Positions 23,612 to 33,156 of a stretch of 33,156 nucleotides of DNA are shown piece after piece. Location: positions 1 through 33,156 of the forward strand of contig RCAB01000608.1 of the NCBI GenBank assembly GCA_003640385.1, written 5' to 3'. The notes beneath the pieces are model-generated. The model was not told where the DNA came from. It saw only the letters and a list, made by a program, of their open reading frames with translations, and made no database searches. The stretch is from Setaria digitata (lineage: Eukaryota; Nematoda; Chromadorea; Rhabditida; Setariidae). Position 1 is the first letter of the stretch. Every line of letters begins with the position of its first letter. Both the position numbers and the translations under genes were made by a program.

Positions 23612-23786
23612 AAAGAGTGTTTGACTGTGAAACACCACCCAATTGCTCTTGCTTAGTTTCATCGGGATATCTCTTCTTCGATCTCTCTGTCTGCCTAGCT
23701 ACCTACCTACTCACTCTCTTACCTTCCTAAGCTATGCAGCATCTACCCATCGGTTTGGCCATGAATCGGACTTAGTCTGATCTAAT

Positions 23787-23846
23787 CTGTCTGTCTATCG
23801 CCTAAGCTGTCTGTCTATCGCCCAAGCTGTCTGCCTATCCAACCTA
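23787..23846. repeat. 20-bp tandem repeat, about three copies
   Basis: CTGTCTGTCTATCGCCTAAG is followed by a copy with one change (CCCAAG) and a third, degenerate copy. It lies in a longer pyrimidine-rich stretch of TCTG, TCTA and CTAC words (about 23685-23960). Confidence 0.85.
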
Positions 23847-24489
23847 TCTCTCGATCTCTCTATCTACTCCACCATCTACTTATTCCATTTACCTAATCCA
23901 ACCATCATCTTTCTCTATCTATCGATCTATCTCTATCATTTTGCCCAGTCCATTTATGGAAGCTCTCCGTTTCTGTCGTATCCATTTATGTATATTATAT
24001 ACCTATATATCGATCTGTTCTCATGTTCCACACTTGCAATTAGTTCTTAAAAGACTTGATTCTAAGTGAGAAGTGTCTCAGAATTAGACAGGATTATGTT
24101 TTCGCAGTGTTTTAGAGGTGCATGCGACAAACTAACTAAGATTTAATTCGAAATGAAATGTAAGCTGACAAATTTAAAATGATAATTTACCATCATAAAT
24201 CATATTGTTATCAGTTGCAACTTTTCCTCATTGAACTAGTTTGTTTTCTTCAATTAAATCATTTTCCTCACAAAAACATTAGTCGATGGAATTAATAGAA
24301 CAGTAGTGGAATCGATTACTCAACAGTGAACCAGCGTGGATTTTCTTTTTTTTAAACTTATATGAAATTTTGCAGAAAATTTTGAAGAGGCTCATTCAGT
24401 TCTCTTTTTCAGTGTTAAAATTTGTTTCAAATTATTTAAGATGGGCCGTCATCATGTCTTTATCACATTAATGGCAGAAGATTAAATTC

Positions 24490-24673
24490 TTATTTTCCAC
24501 TATCCAGTTTCAATCGTTGCACACTAGCATACCAATATCGATTGAGGAATGATTGCAAAGATTCTAGGTGCGGTTGTTCTTCATAACTTTTTAATTCAGA
24601 ATTGAATTTAGGGGATGAAATAGTGAACATGAAACTCGAAATGGGTAAATAGTTTCCATTCCACATTATATAA
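24490..24673 (-). CDS. Possible terminal exon of the right-hand gene
   Basis: After the acceptor AAATTCCAG an open frame of 60 codons runs to TAA at 24490. It starts with a single base, the phase left by the exon ending at 28541, so it could be the last exon of the membrane-protein gene after an intron of about 3.9 kb. Its end, YEEQPHLESLQSFLNRY then WYASVQRLKLDSGK, has a composition more like protein than the surrounding AT-rich DNA. It could also be a chance frame, or part of another gene. Confidence 0.3.
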
Positions 24674-27600
24674 CTGGAATTTTTTGAATTGGATTGAAAT
24701 ATTATAACAAGAAAATGAGTTAAGGGGAAAAAAGTTTAGATTACTGCGGTGAGATGTAATTAATGTCTTTAAAATAGCTGGGAGAGAAGTGGAGAAAGGA
24801 TATAAGAATGATTTCACGTGAAAGTATGTGTTTTAGTAGAAATGAAAGGACAAAATTACTGAACTTATTAACCAATTGAAAAGGTTCGAGAGCGAAATGA
24901 ATTTGCTTTTTAGACCTCTTTTTTTTTGTTTATCTTAATGTTTTTTATTCTGATTTTTTGTTTTCTTTTCAAAAATTTCTTGAGCACTTTTGGATTTCAT
25001 TTGATGCTTGAAAAGATTTAGAGGAAAAAAGTTCTTTAAACTACAGCAAAAAATTTATTTCAGTGTTTTCCTCAAATCACAAAAAAATAGCAAAGGAGTA
25101 GCTGGTAAATGCACTGGATAAGGGAAAATTAAATTGAAAATTCGATTAAAATCAATTTAGAATGATTAATCAAAGAGAAAATTCGAAAAGGGACATTGAA
25201 TTTTCAAGAATTCGAAACTCATAGAATTAATTGGCGAAATAATTAGATACCTGCATTATTTTATTTATACAAATTTGTTATATGGAAATAAATAACTGGT
25301 CGTAAATATGATTCGTGAGAAAGTTAAGATGGCATATTTAGTACTTGAGACTTGTGATTCGAGACCAGAAACTTTCCTACAAAATGCCTCTTTTCTTCTA
25401 GTGATATTTACCATACGTTCATAGGTAAACAGCTGAATAATATCGTGGATTCGTGAAAAATTTGGTGGTGATTATTTTCAAAGGAAAAGTATAAAGATTG
25501 AATATTTGAAATCAGTGAGGGAAAGTTCTGTCATTTTAATTTATTCATCATAATTGTTAATTTTTCTCTTCCTTTTTTGATAAAAAAGCGGATATCGATT
25601 GTTTACAACTGAAAAAGAAAGGAACATAAAGTGAAGAAATGAAAAATTATGAATAAATCAGTCTAAAAGAGAAGAAACAAGTATTAGTAAGAACGAAATA
25701 ATCGCTATAATTGTCGCAGTATTTTTCCTGCAATAAATTATTAATGGTTAATGTCACTGCGATAGCATTTTCATATCATATCATATTGCTCTTATCATTG
25801 GCAATGACTACAACAGAATGATAGTAGCATTTTTCTCCTTTGATTTAAAATTTTAATTTTTATACTTGTCTGTTAATAAACGTAGATATTTTGCATCATG
25901 AATGATGAAGTGAAATCAGATACTAAAAGAGTAATTTCAAATAACAAAATTCTAAGTAATTCAAGTGATTTTAATAACAAAATTTCTAAAAAAAAAAAAA
26001 AGCAAAAATGCTGTAAATTCTGGATTTTCTTTTAATTTAGCTCTTTCTTGCGGAAACAGGTTATAAAATACTTGACTAAATTTCGCAAAGCTACTAACTT
26101 TCAATATTCTGACATAGTACTTTCACTTTCACTAAGTGCAATGCAAGTTAGCTGTGATGTTTTACCGATCACCTAATTTGCTATTATTTTATTAATATTC
26201 AATTTTTTCTTCTAGCGAATTGGTAAAAGTCATTCAGCAAACAGCATAGTATATCTGTAACCTTCTGTTCAGTGTGTAATCCAAAAATGGTATATTGTAA
26301 TTTGCTTAATTAATCGGTTAGCTAAATCATAGACGGTGCTTAAAATTGGCTAATTCTTCACTACCATTTCGAAAATATGCGCTCTTTCGTTGCGCACAAA
26401 ATATCAAAATCCTCATCCATGCTTTCGTCAAAATTTCCCGCAGTTTTGAAAATTTAATTAGTGATAGCAAAAAGTTTCGAACAAGGGAACGGAAGTAATA
26501 AATGAAATGTATTATTACTTAAATGATGAATTGCAAATGGAGAAATAGCAGGAAGAATTTGATTTGAATTATAAATTGGAAGTCTGAAATAATTTCTCGC
26601 TTCATTTATTTTTTAATTTCTTGTTTATAATCCTCCAGATAAGATTAGTTAGTATCCATTCTGGTAATCGCATACCTTTCCATCGTTTCGCTATTTCTTT
26701 TTCGCCTAAATTTATTTAGTCAATATAATAATCGACATTTAATATTCGTAGTGAACTATTTTTTGTTCATTTTTACCAAAAGAATCTGTTAAAATTTCAG
26801 CAAATAAAGTGATAATTTGCAGTGAATAAATGCCCGAAAAAAAAAAGTGGAAAAGACGAAGAAAAAGAATGAAATTATATTAAAAAAATGGAAATTCTTA
26901 AAACAGAAAGTTGTTAAATTAGACCAAAAAGAGGAACAAAAAAAAATTGAAAAAGAAGCACTTTTTTGCTTCTTTGTTGTATAAAAAAATTATTTCTAGT
27001 GAAACTATATATTGAATGAAATTTAACTTCATTATTATGTTTGCCATTTATTACAATGTATTTTGAATCTTCATTCTTTTTTCCAGTTCAATTGTGAAAA
27101 GTACTAGAAACGTTTAAAATTCCACACATTGACGGTAAAATCCGGTCACTAAATTACAGAAAAAGGAAGTGAGAAGAATTTAACGGATGAAATTTTCAAA
27201 AATTCAATAATTTTTGCCGGAAAATTGATGGAATATTATTTTTCAATCTAAACTATGTCATATTTGTTTGCAATATTTTAAAACAATCTGAAAAAAAAAA
27301 GAATTGCAGGATTTATAATCCGATTTTCATTGAATTATACAAATTTCAAGCATACAAATATCACTTTATAATTAAAACTGAAAAAGAAAAGGATTGTCAA
27401 ATGCCTAAATTGAATGGAAAGGTTTCATCATGATAGATTAAATATTATTAGACAACGAAATAAATCATTTTCCTAAAATTTTATCAAAATTTAGAAGTTT
27501 GACATTAGCAAAGAAAAAAGACATTTTATATTTTGAATCAGCTGTTTACGGAAGTAAAAAATATTGACGTTATTTGACGTGACTGAAAAGTGTTTTTATA

Positions 27601-28540
27601 GCAAGCAGATGACGTTGCGATTCTTTTTCATGATTTTCGTAAAGGATGCGAATAATCGGCAAGAATGATAGCTTTTTTTTTTCATTTATGTTCAATTGTA
27701 TTAAAGTTTCCTAAAAGCTATTCTGCAATCCTGCAAATTGTTTGACGGGGAATTTTTGTAGTAGTTAGGTAATTAATTATTAATCGATTGCTTGATCAAT
27801 TTCAATTGACATTTCTCTTCCGTAATGATCAAATAAAAATGTTAACACTGTTTAGCTCATTCATAATGATTTATTTCTGAATTATCTCAACAAGTAACAG
27901 AGATACTTTGAAAATGTTCACGAATCATTTCGCTGACTGATTGATTCTCAGTAGCAAATTTTCATAAATTGGGAAGAAATTTTTGGTGAAAACACCTTTG
28001 TCTTCTTCCTTTTCGTCTGATTCAATTTTTTAAAAATTTAAATTTCAAATAATAATATTACATTCTGTTGTTCCTTGTTTGTTCTGTTTCTTTCTATTTT
28101 CTACAATTTCAATATTATGTATTTTCTATCAAATAGCATTGATTAAATTTGTTAAATTATTCATAATTCTTTTTTCTTTTCTTTTGTCTTCGTTTTTGTC
28201 GTTGCAGTTAATGAAGTTAATTGTTGAATTATGCTTTTATTATTGCTGTTAATTGAGAAAAATGAAGTTAATTTTATTTAATTTGGAATGAAAGTATTCT
28301 AGCCAGTAATTAAACGCATTATGCCAATACAAATTAAACCTCTGAAATGGCATTACTGATAAGAAAGATCAACTGATACAACAGAAAACAAAATGAATTT
28401 GGAATAAAATATTTTCAGATATTCATTTATACAATTAGCAATAATTACAACATCACCAATAGCAACAAGCAGTTTGTTAATTACCGCTTTCACATCTTAT
28501 CGATTTAAATAAACTTCAATTAAAAAGCAAATCAAAATAC
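24674..28540. other. AT-rich intron or intergenic DNA with scattered exon-like segments
   Basis: There is no long ORF. Short minus-strand segments with protein-like composition occur near 26427-26371 (MDEDFDILCATKERIFSK then donor GTAGTG), 26184-26110 (acceptor AAATTAG, VIGKTSQLTCIALSESES) and 25427-25330 (acceptor TTATTCAG, LFTYERMVNITRRKEAFCRK). None could be joined in phase to the flanking exons, so they are not called as genes. Confidence 0.35.
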
Positions 28541-31500
28541 CCGTAAGCGTTGTTTTCAAGCGTTCGTGTTTCAATAGATTTCTCCGTATGCTTTTCATCT
28601 ACTGAAATAACACATACCTAGAATGACTGAAGGAATTATTTTTGTTGGCTAGAACAGACTTACTGTTACTTATTGGCAAAATTATTTGTTTCGCTGATAT
28701 ACCAAATTAAGGAATACGATGTAGATTAATTATCATGCAGATACACGTTTTAAAAATCAAAAAAAACTGCGACAGTACTGAAAGTATGCAACGTCGATGG
28801 AAATGTCTGTCTATATGTTATGCGTGTGCTACGTGAATAGTATATTTCAGTGAAATAACGTGAATGCGTGAGGCTTGGAAATAACAATAAATAATAGTGA
28901 AAGAGAAATGAATGGCACGAATGGATTAATGAGTGAATTCGTCAACACATTCTTTGTTGCAACATTATTTTCAAGAAGAAAAAGTAGTCAAATGCTTCAG
29001 GTAATTCAGCTTTTCTGATTCATTTGCTACTTTTAACAAATCATTCATCTTAATTTGCAATTTTAATTACTCCAATTTGCGTATTATTACGTACTACCGT
29101 ATCGTCCGATAAATTTTTACCGAATGCTACTGCACCAAAGTTAGATAAAACCCAATTCCTGGAACCATATGGCGATGAATAAGAAGAACATAATGAATAG
29201 AGGTATGCCAATAGCAGCTGCTACTATTCGACCGAATGGTACTGTAACGAAAAAAAGTTAAAAATTAATGAATTACCATAGGATCAATGACTATTCATTG
29301 ACTGTAAAATCCAAAGTTTATCTAAAGAAGACAAAAAGGAAGTCTGGAAATTCCAACTTTGCGTTTAAATGAAATTTAAGGATGTACGGTAGGACAATAA
29401 AAAAAAAATTCCGGTTCCGGAAAATTGGTTCTGGATGGAGAAAATTGCAGCTGTCATGTGGCATTCATTCAGTAAATTCCAAAACGCTATCTTTAAAAAA
29501 AAATTAGAATAGTGTATCTTAAATAAAAGTTTAGATTATAGTTTGCAAGTTATTAAACTAATCCATATTAAAAGTTTTAAAGAAGTGGTTATTGAAGCAA
29601 AAAAAAAAACAACCAGTGGAATATTTTTTTTTGCTTTCAGTTATTGTGGAATAAAATATTTCATTAATTTATAGAATCATCTAGCTTACTAATTATACGA
29701 CCTGATTACACAAAATTTCACTCTTCATTTTAAAATAACCTGGAAACTTGTATGCTTTACAGCTCGCATGACGTATGAAAATATTAAAGAAGGTTTGAAA
29801 AAAAACTTATCAATTTATGCATTTAAAAAGTGCATTTCTGCATGAATAAATGAATTATTCCATGTGCAACTGATGAAAATATGCAGAATTTGAATGAAGC
29901 AATGGAAATTTTATCAATGATTCAGTGATAAAATGATAAAGACATTTTGTTAATCGCACTAATGACTCATCAAAACGGTAAAAGATATTTTACTAATCAT
30001 CTAAAATACTGATCATATTGATTTTCAATAATTTTATATTAGATAAATATTTAACATGACGTTATTACAATCAATATCATCATTTCAATCAAGTAGTGCA
30101 AGTGACTGTTTTTCAAAAATAAACATAATATAAGCCTATTCAATGATATAAATTATGAACATCAATAAATTTCATTAATTATTTCAGTAAATTGTTAAAA
30201 ATTGGAGCAAATAAAAGAAAAGACGAATCATTTATTTTAAATTGTTTTAATTTTATTGTCTTAATTAAATTTGCAAATTTTTAGCTATAAACATTTGCAC
30301 GAACAATTTGCATTCAATTTGAAACTATAATTAATTGAAATAGGAGGAAAATCTTCAAAAGTAATATGAGGAAACTCTGAGCATCAACTATTTGAGTGCG
30401 CATGTATATCTCAAGAGTGGAAGGACAAAAAGTAATGAATTATTTAAGAAAACTTCCAATAACATAATTTCTTCGATTATTAGTAAGTAAACAAGCAAGC
30501 AGTCAATAGTAGCCTAAAAAATGCTAGCTTAGTATTTCGAGACTTAAGTCTAGGCTTTTCCACATCTTTCCTTTTTATTGCCTTTTTTTTTTCGCTCAAA
30601 TTATGTTTAGATATAAAATTGATAGTGAAAATGAACAAACTTTGCTTTTTCCTTAATGGCTGCAAATTATTCCTTAGCATCGTCTGATCAGTTGGCACTG
30701 ATAGTATCACTTCGTTTTGTGGTACTGGCGTCCGAGTGATAACTTTGTATTCCTAATATATTTTCTTTTTGTAGACTTAATTTTATAAATATGTGAAAAG
30801 AAAAATTATCCAATCGTATATTGAAATTAGTCAAAATTTCAAGAGCGATAATAGCAATAGGATATCAAACTGCCAATACGACCAGTTTAATGATTAGTTA
30901 ATTAAACCTTAATTAAAAAAATTAACATACATTAAAATACGTCACAGGTGTAACAGTTGACAATGAAATAGGTACGGCGCCAATGTTACGATTATGTGAC
31001 TTTTCGTATTTCTCGTAAGTTTCGTTGGATGTAAGGAAATCAGGTCTAGAAAGTTCAAATCTTAAAAATGAAAGTGGAGAATTAAAAATTTGGGTTATAA
31101 AATAGATAGTTTCATACCGAATAATACGAATTGATACATCATCTCATAACCAATTTCACTTGTTCATTTATTAATTTCATTTCAATTCCGTTACAGCAAT
31201 TTAAATTGTTTGACGATATGCTCACATCTTTTGCTGCTTGCAGGAAAACTTGTTAATTTAATATGGCGCAAAAAATCACTACTAATATTTCAAAATCCTA
31301 AATCAGATTTCAAAATTGTTTCAAAAGAATTCATAGAAAGGAATAAAATAAAACTTACTTAGAAAACATTCAGCCTGATTAAAATGTTATGCCCATCGAA
31401 AAACTGAAAGTATTCTTCGTAAGGAATAATTACGAATTTTTATTTCATATGCCAAATGTTGCATGATTTCTCATCAATGAGGGAGAAAAGATCGAGTCGG

Positions 31501-31907
31501 AGCAGGGTAGAAGAACTACTTTTATTATCTAATGCAAACTAAGTAAAGTATTAGAAATTGCGATTAATTAATAAATTTATCAATTTTCTTTTATTTTTTT
31601 TTAAATTCGATCTACTCAGAGAAAATCAGAATCGGACATTCGCTGTTTCGACAAACAAAAAAAAAAACAATGTTGGCAAAATATCTTTCAAAGTCCAAGA
31701 TAAACTAACCTTTAAATCTGCTCAAAAACTTCATTTTTCTAACCTAATTGAAATAATAATATTGTCAATTTTACAGAATCTAAATACCGGAATTCCGGAT
31801 AGCTCAAAAATCACACCTGACAATTGATATCTGCCAAAAATTTACCTAGCGTCCAGTAGCACTGTATTTGTGAGAACAGAACAGCTTGCCTTTTTTTTCC
31901 TCAATTC
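28541..31907 (-). CDS. Unrecognised single-pass membrane protein (five exons, partial)
   Basis: Five exons join in matching phase: 31907-31846 (acceptor TTTTTTCCCAG, donor CTAG|GTAAAT), 31045-30931 (acceptor CTTTCTAG, donor AAT|GTATGT), 30752-30641 (acceptor ATATTAG, donor AAA|GTTTGT), 29241-29152 (acceptor CGTTACAG, donor TTGG|GTTTTA) and 28601-28541 (acceptor TTATTTCAG, donor CGG|GTATTT). They give about 147 residues. In order these are a Lys-rich start, a segment with NETYEKYEK, a Pro/Val-rich part (EYKVITRTPVPQNEVILSVP), basic RKKQIPFGR, a membrane helix (IVAAAIGIPLFIMFFLFIAI) and a charged tail ending TLENNAYG. Basic residues before the helix favour an N-inside topology. If exon 4 is not spliced it ends at TAA 29141; if exon 5 is not spliced it ends after GYFDLLFN. 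The first coding exon is not found. I do not recognise the family. Confidence 0.55.
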
Positions 31908-33030
31908 CTGGGAAAAAATAAATTAAATTGAAATTTCATCTTCATTTTTGAAATGGATGAGCAATTTTGAGGCACGTGCAGAGCAAATTAATAAAATGTC
32001 AGGATGAAAAGTGAAGAAAAAATTGAAATTAGGCAATTGCTGGCTGGTAGAAACGATGGAGAAAAGCGATCGTATAGAGCGATAAAAATTTAGTTTAAGT
32101 TTTTCTCCACCGATTTTTTACAATGAAATTAATCAATTAACTAATCACTGCCAGTGCGAATGACATCGATCGTCTTTTTTTTGCGTTCGTTTAAATTTTC
32201 TTACGCTTTTCATTTTTGTCGTTTGATGATGTTTCACATCATGAAAAGATGAAAAAACTTTTCAACTTTTTGAAAATCTAAATATCAAATCAAATTTTGG
32301 AAATAAATTAATAATTAAAATTTTTTTTTTTTTAAAAAAAAAGAAAAGAAAAGGAAAAAGAAGTAAAGCTGTAAAGCTATGAAAATAGACCCCAGTTTAA
32401 AAAAAGAAAAAAACAATTAACTGGAAATAAAAGAAAAAGAAATGCGCAGAACGAAGAAAAAAAGAGATGCGTAGTAGAAATGAAAAATGCGGCAGCAAAT
32501 TTTTAGAATTTAAAAGAAAAGCTTGTAAATTCAGAAGACTTTCATGAACTTTATCCGGAAACGGACGAAAAAGAAAAGAAACGAGCAAACGGATGCCGAA
32601 CCATCCTGAAAACTGAAATCATCCCTTCAACCAGCTAATCGTCAAAATCGCAACACTTCGCGATTCGCAGCAACCACTCACACTTCATAGCAGTCGCACC
32701 GGTAATTCGCAAATTAGATCTTTCAAGCTTTTACTTTCGCATTAACAATAATGGCCTATTGTCACAGCACTTTGCATCATTCAGTAAACAATTCGCCTGC
32801 GCATTTCATTCCAATGAATAAAACTGCAAGTACTGACAGAGGACGATGAAATTTTAATTTTAAAAAATTCTAAAAATGTGCCAACAATATCGATTATTAC
32901 GGAAACGAATAGCAGCAACAACAGTAAACATCAAACAGGAAAACAAGTTCTCTGTTATTGCTGCTATGCTGTCTATCCATTATTATTATTTTGTTTATTA
33001 TTATCATTATCATTGTCATTGTCATCATCA

Positions 33031-33068
<38 letters not shown>

Positions 33069-33156
33069 TATGCATTTTTTTTTGCTTACATACATATTTG
33101 CTATGTTTAAACATTTCAAAATTTAATAAATCTTTTAAGCTGAAAAAAAATGTATA
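31908..33156. other. Right end: no gene called
   Basis: Low-complexity A- and T-rich DNA with a more balanced patch at 32620-32840. Two Met-bearing stubs could supply a phase-0 start for the membrane-protein gene: ATGAAAAGC followed by GTAAGA at 32213-32205, and a frame starting MVRHPFARFF near 32600. Neither is supported beyond phase. Confidence 0.35.
32978..33070. repeat. ATT/ATC trinucleotide microsatellite
   Basis: An imperfect run that changes from TTATTATT through TCATTATCATTG to an uninterrupted stretch of more than ten TTA units near the right end. Confidence 0.95.

Larger units (their letters stand above)
22460..24489. other. Non-coding AT-rich region upstream of pad-1
   Basis: It likely holds the pad-1 promoter, but no core element is recognisable. 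The block 23500-23960 is more GC- and pyrimidine-rich than its surroundings; it contains the palindrome and the tandem repeat listed separately. The open frames across 23341-23730 on both strands overlap each other and look fortuitous. Confidence 0.5.

Noticed and set aside
23341..23730. Overlapping ORFs of 129 codons (plus) and 88 codons (minus).
   Set aside because: The plus frame needs a non-ATG start. Both contain the same peptide only because of the palindrome, and the plus frame ends in simple repeat. No splice or family support.
29152..29241. GRIVAAAIGIPLF resembles the segment after the first pore of two-pore potassium channels.
   Set aside because: No TVGYG-type pore, second pore or further membrane helices were found in the neighbouring exons, so the likeness is limited to a short hydrophobic stretch.
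32878..33126. 82-codon plus-strand ORF rich in Ser and Leu.
   Set aside because: It is the translation of the ATT/ATC microsatellite and lacks an ATG start.

Overview
The window looks like AT-rich (roughly 30% GC by eye) intron-rich nematode DNA, probably from a filarial or other clade III worm. The evidence is many short exons (30-260 nt), acceptors close to TTTTCAG, and a central protein that reads as the nematode member of the Dopey/DOP1 family (PAD-1 in C. elegans). The species assignment is inference. No bacterial, phage, CRISPR or rRNA feature was found, and no convincing tRNA.

Centre (2.2-22.5 kb, minus strand): one apparently complete gene fills about 20 kb. I could thread 50 coding exons from ATG at 21183 to TAA at 2266. 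Phases agree across every junction and give about 2,460 codons, close to the size of animal Dopey proteins. A 90-nt leader exon lies upstream at 22370-22459 and an AATAAA signal lies 26 nt past the stop. Two junctions are odd. One (15.9 kb) is either a 50-nt intron or a one-base homopolymer error. The other (5.7 kb) is a probable GC-AG intron. Dopey proteins are peripheral membrane proteins of the Golgi/endosome system that work with Mon2 and Neo1/TAT-5-type lipid flippases.

Left end (1-1.6 kb, minus strand): three small exons in matching phase, with good splice sites, indicate a second gene just downstream of pad-1. I do not recognise it and it runs off the window.

Right side (24.5-32 kb, minus strand): five small exons in matching phase, spread over 3.4 kb, predict part of a single-pass membrane protein. 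I do not recognise it. Its 5' start and 3' end are unresolved; a possible last exon lies at 24.5 kb. The rest of 22.5-33 kb is AT-rich intron or intergenic DNA with low-complexity tracts, a 27-bp hairpin palindrome, a 20-bp tandem repeat and an ATT microsatellite.

All three genes lie on the same strand, so shared (operon-like) transcription of pad-1 and the left gene is possible but unproven. I found no new multi-gene system. The items most worth checking are the two unrecognised genes and the irregular pad-1 junctions.
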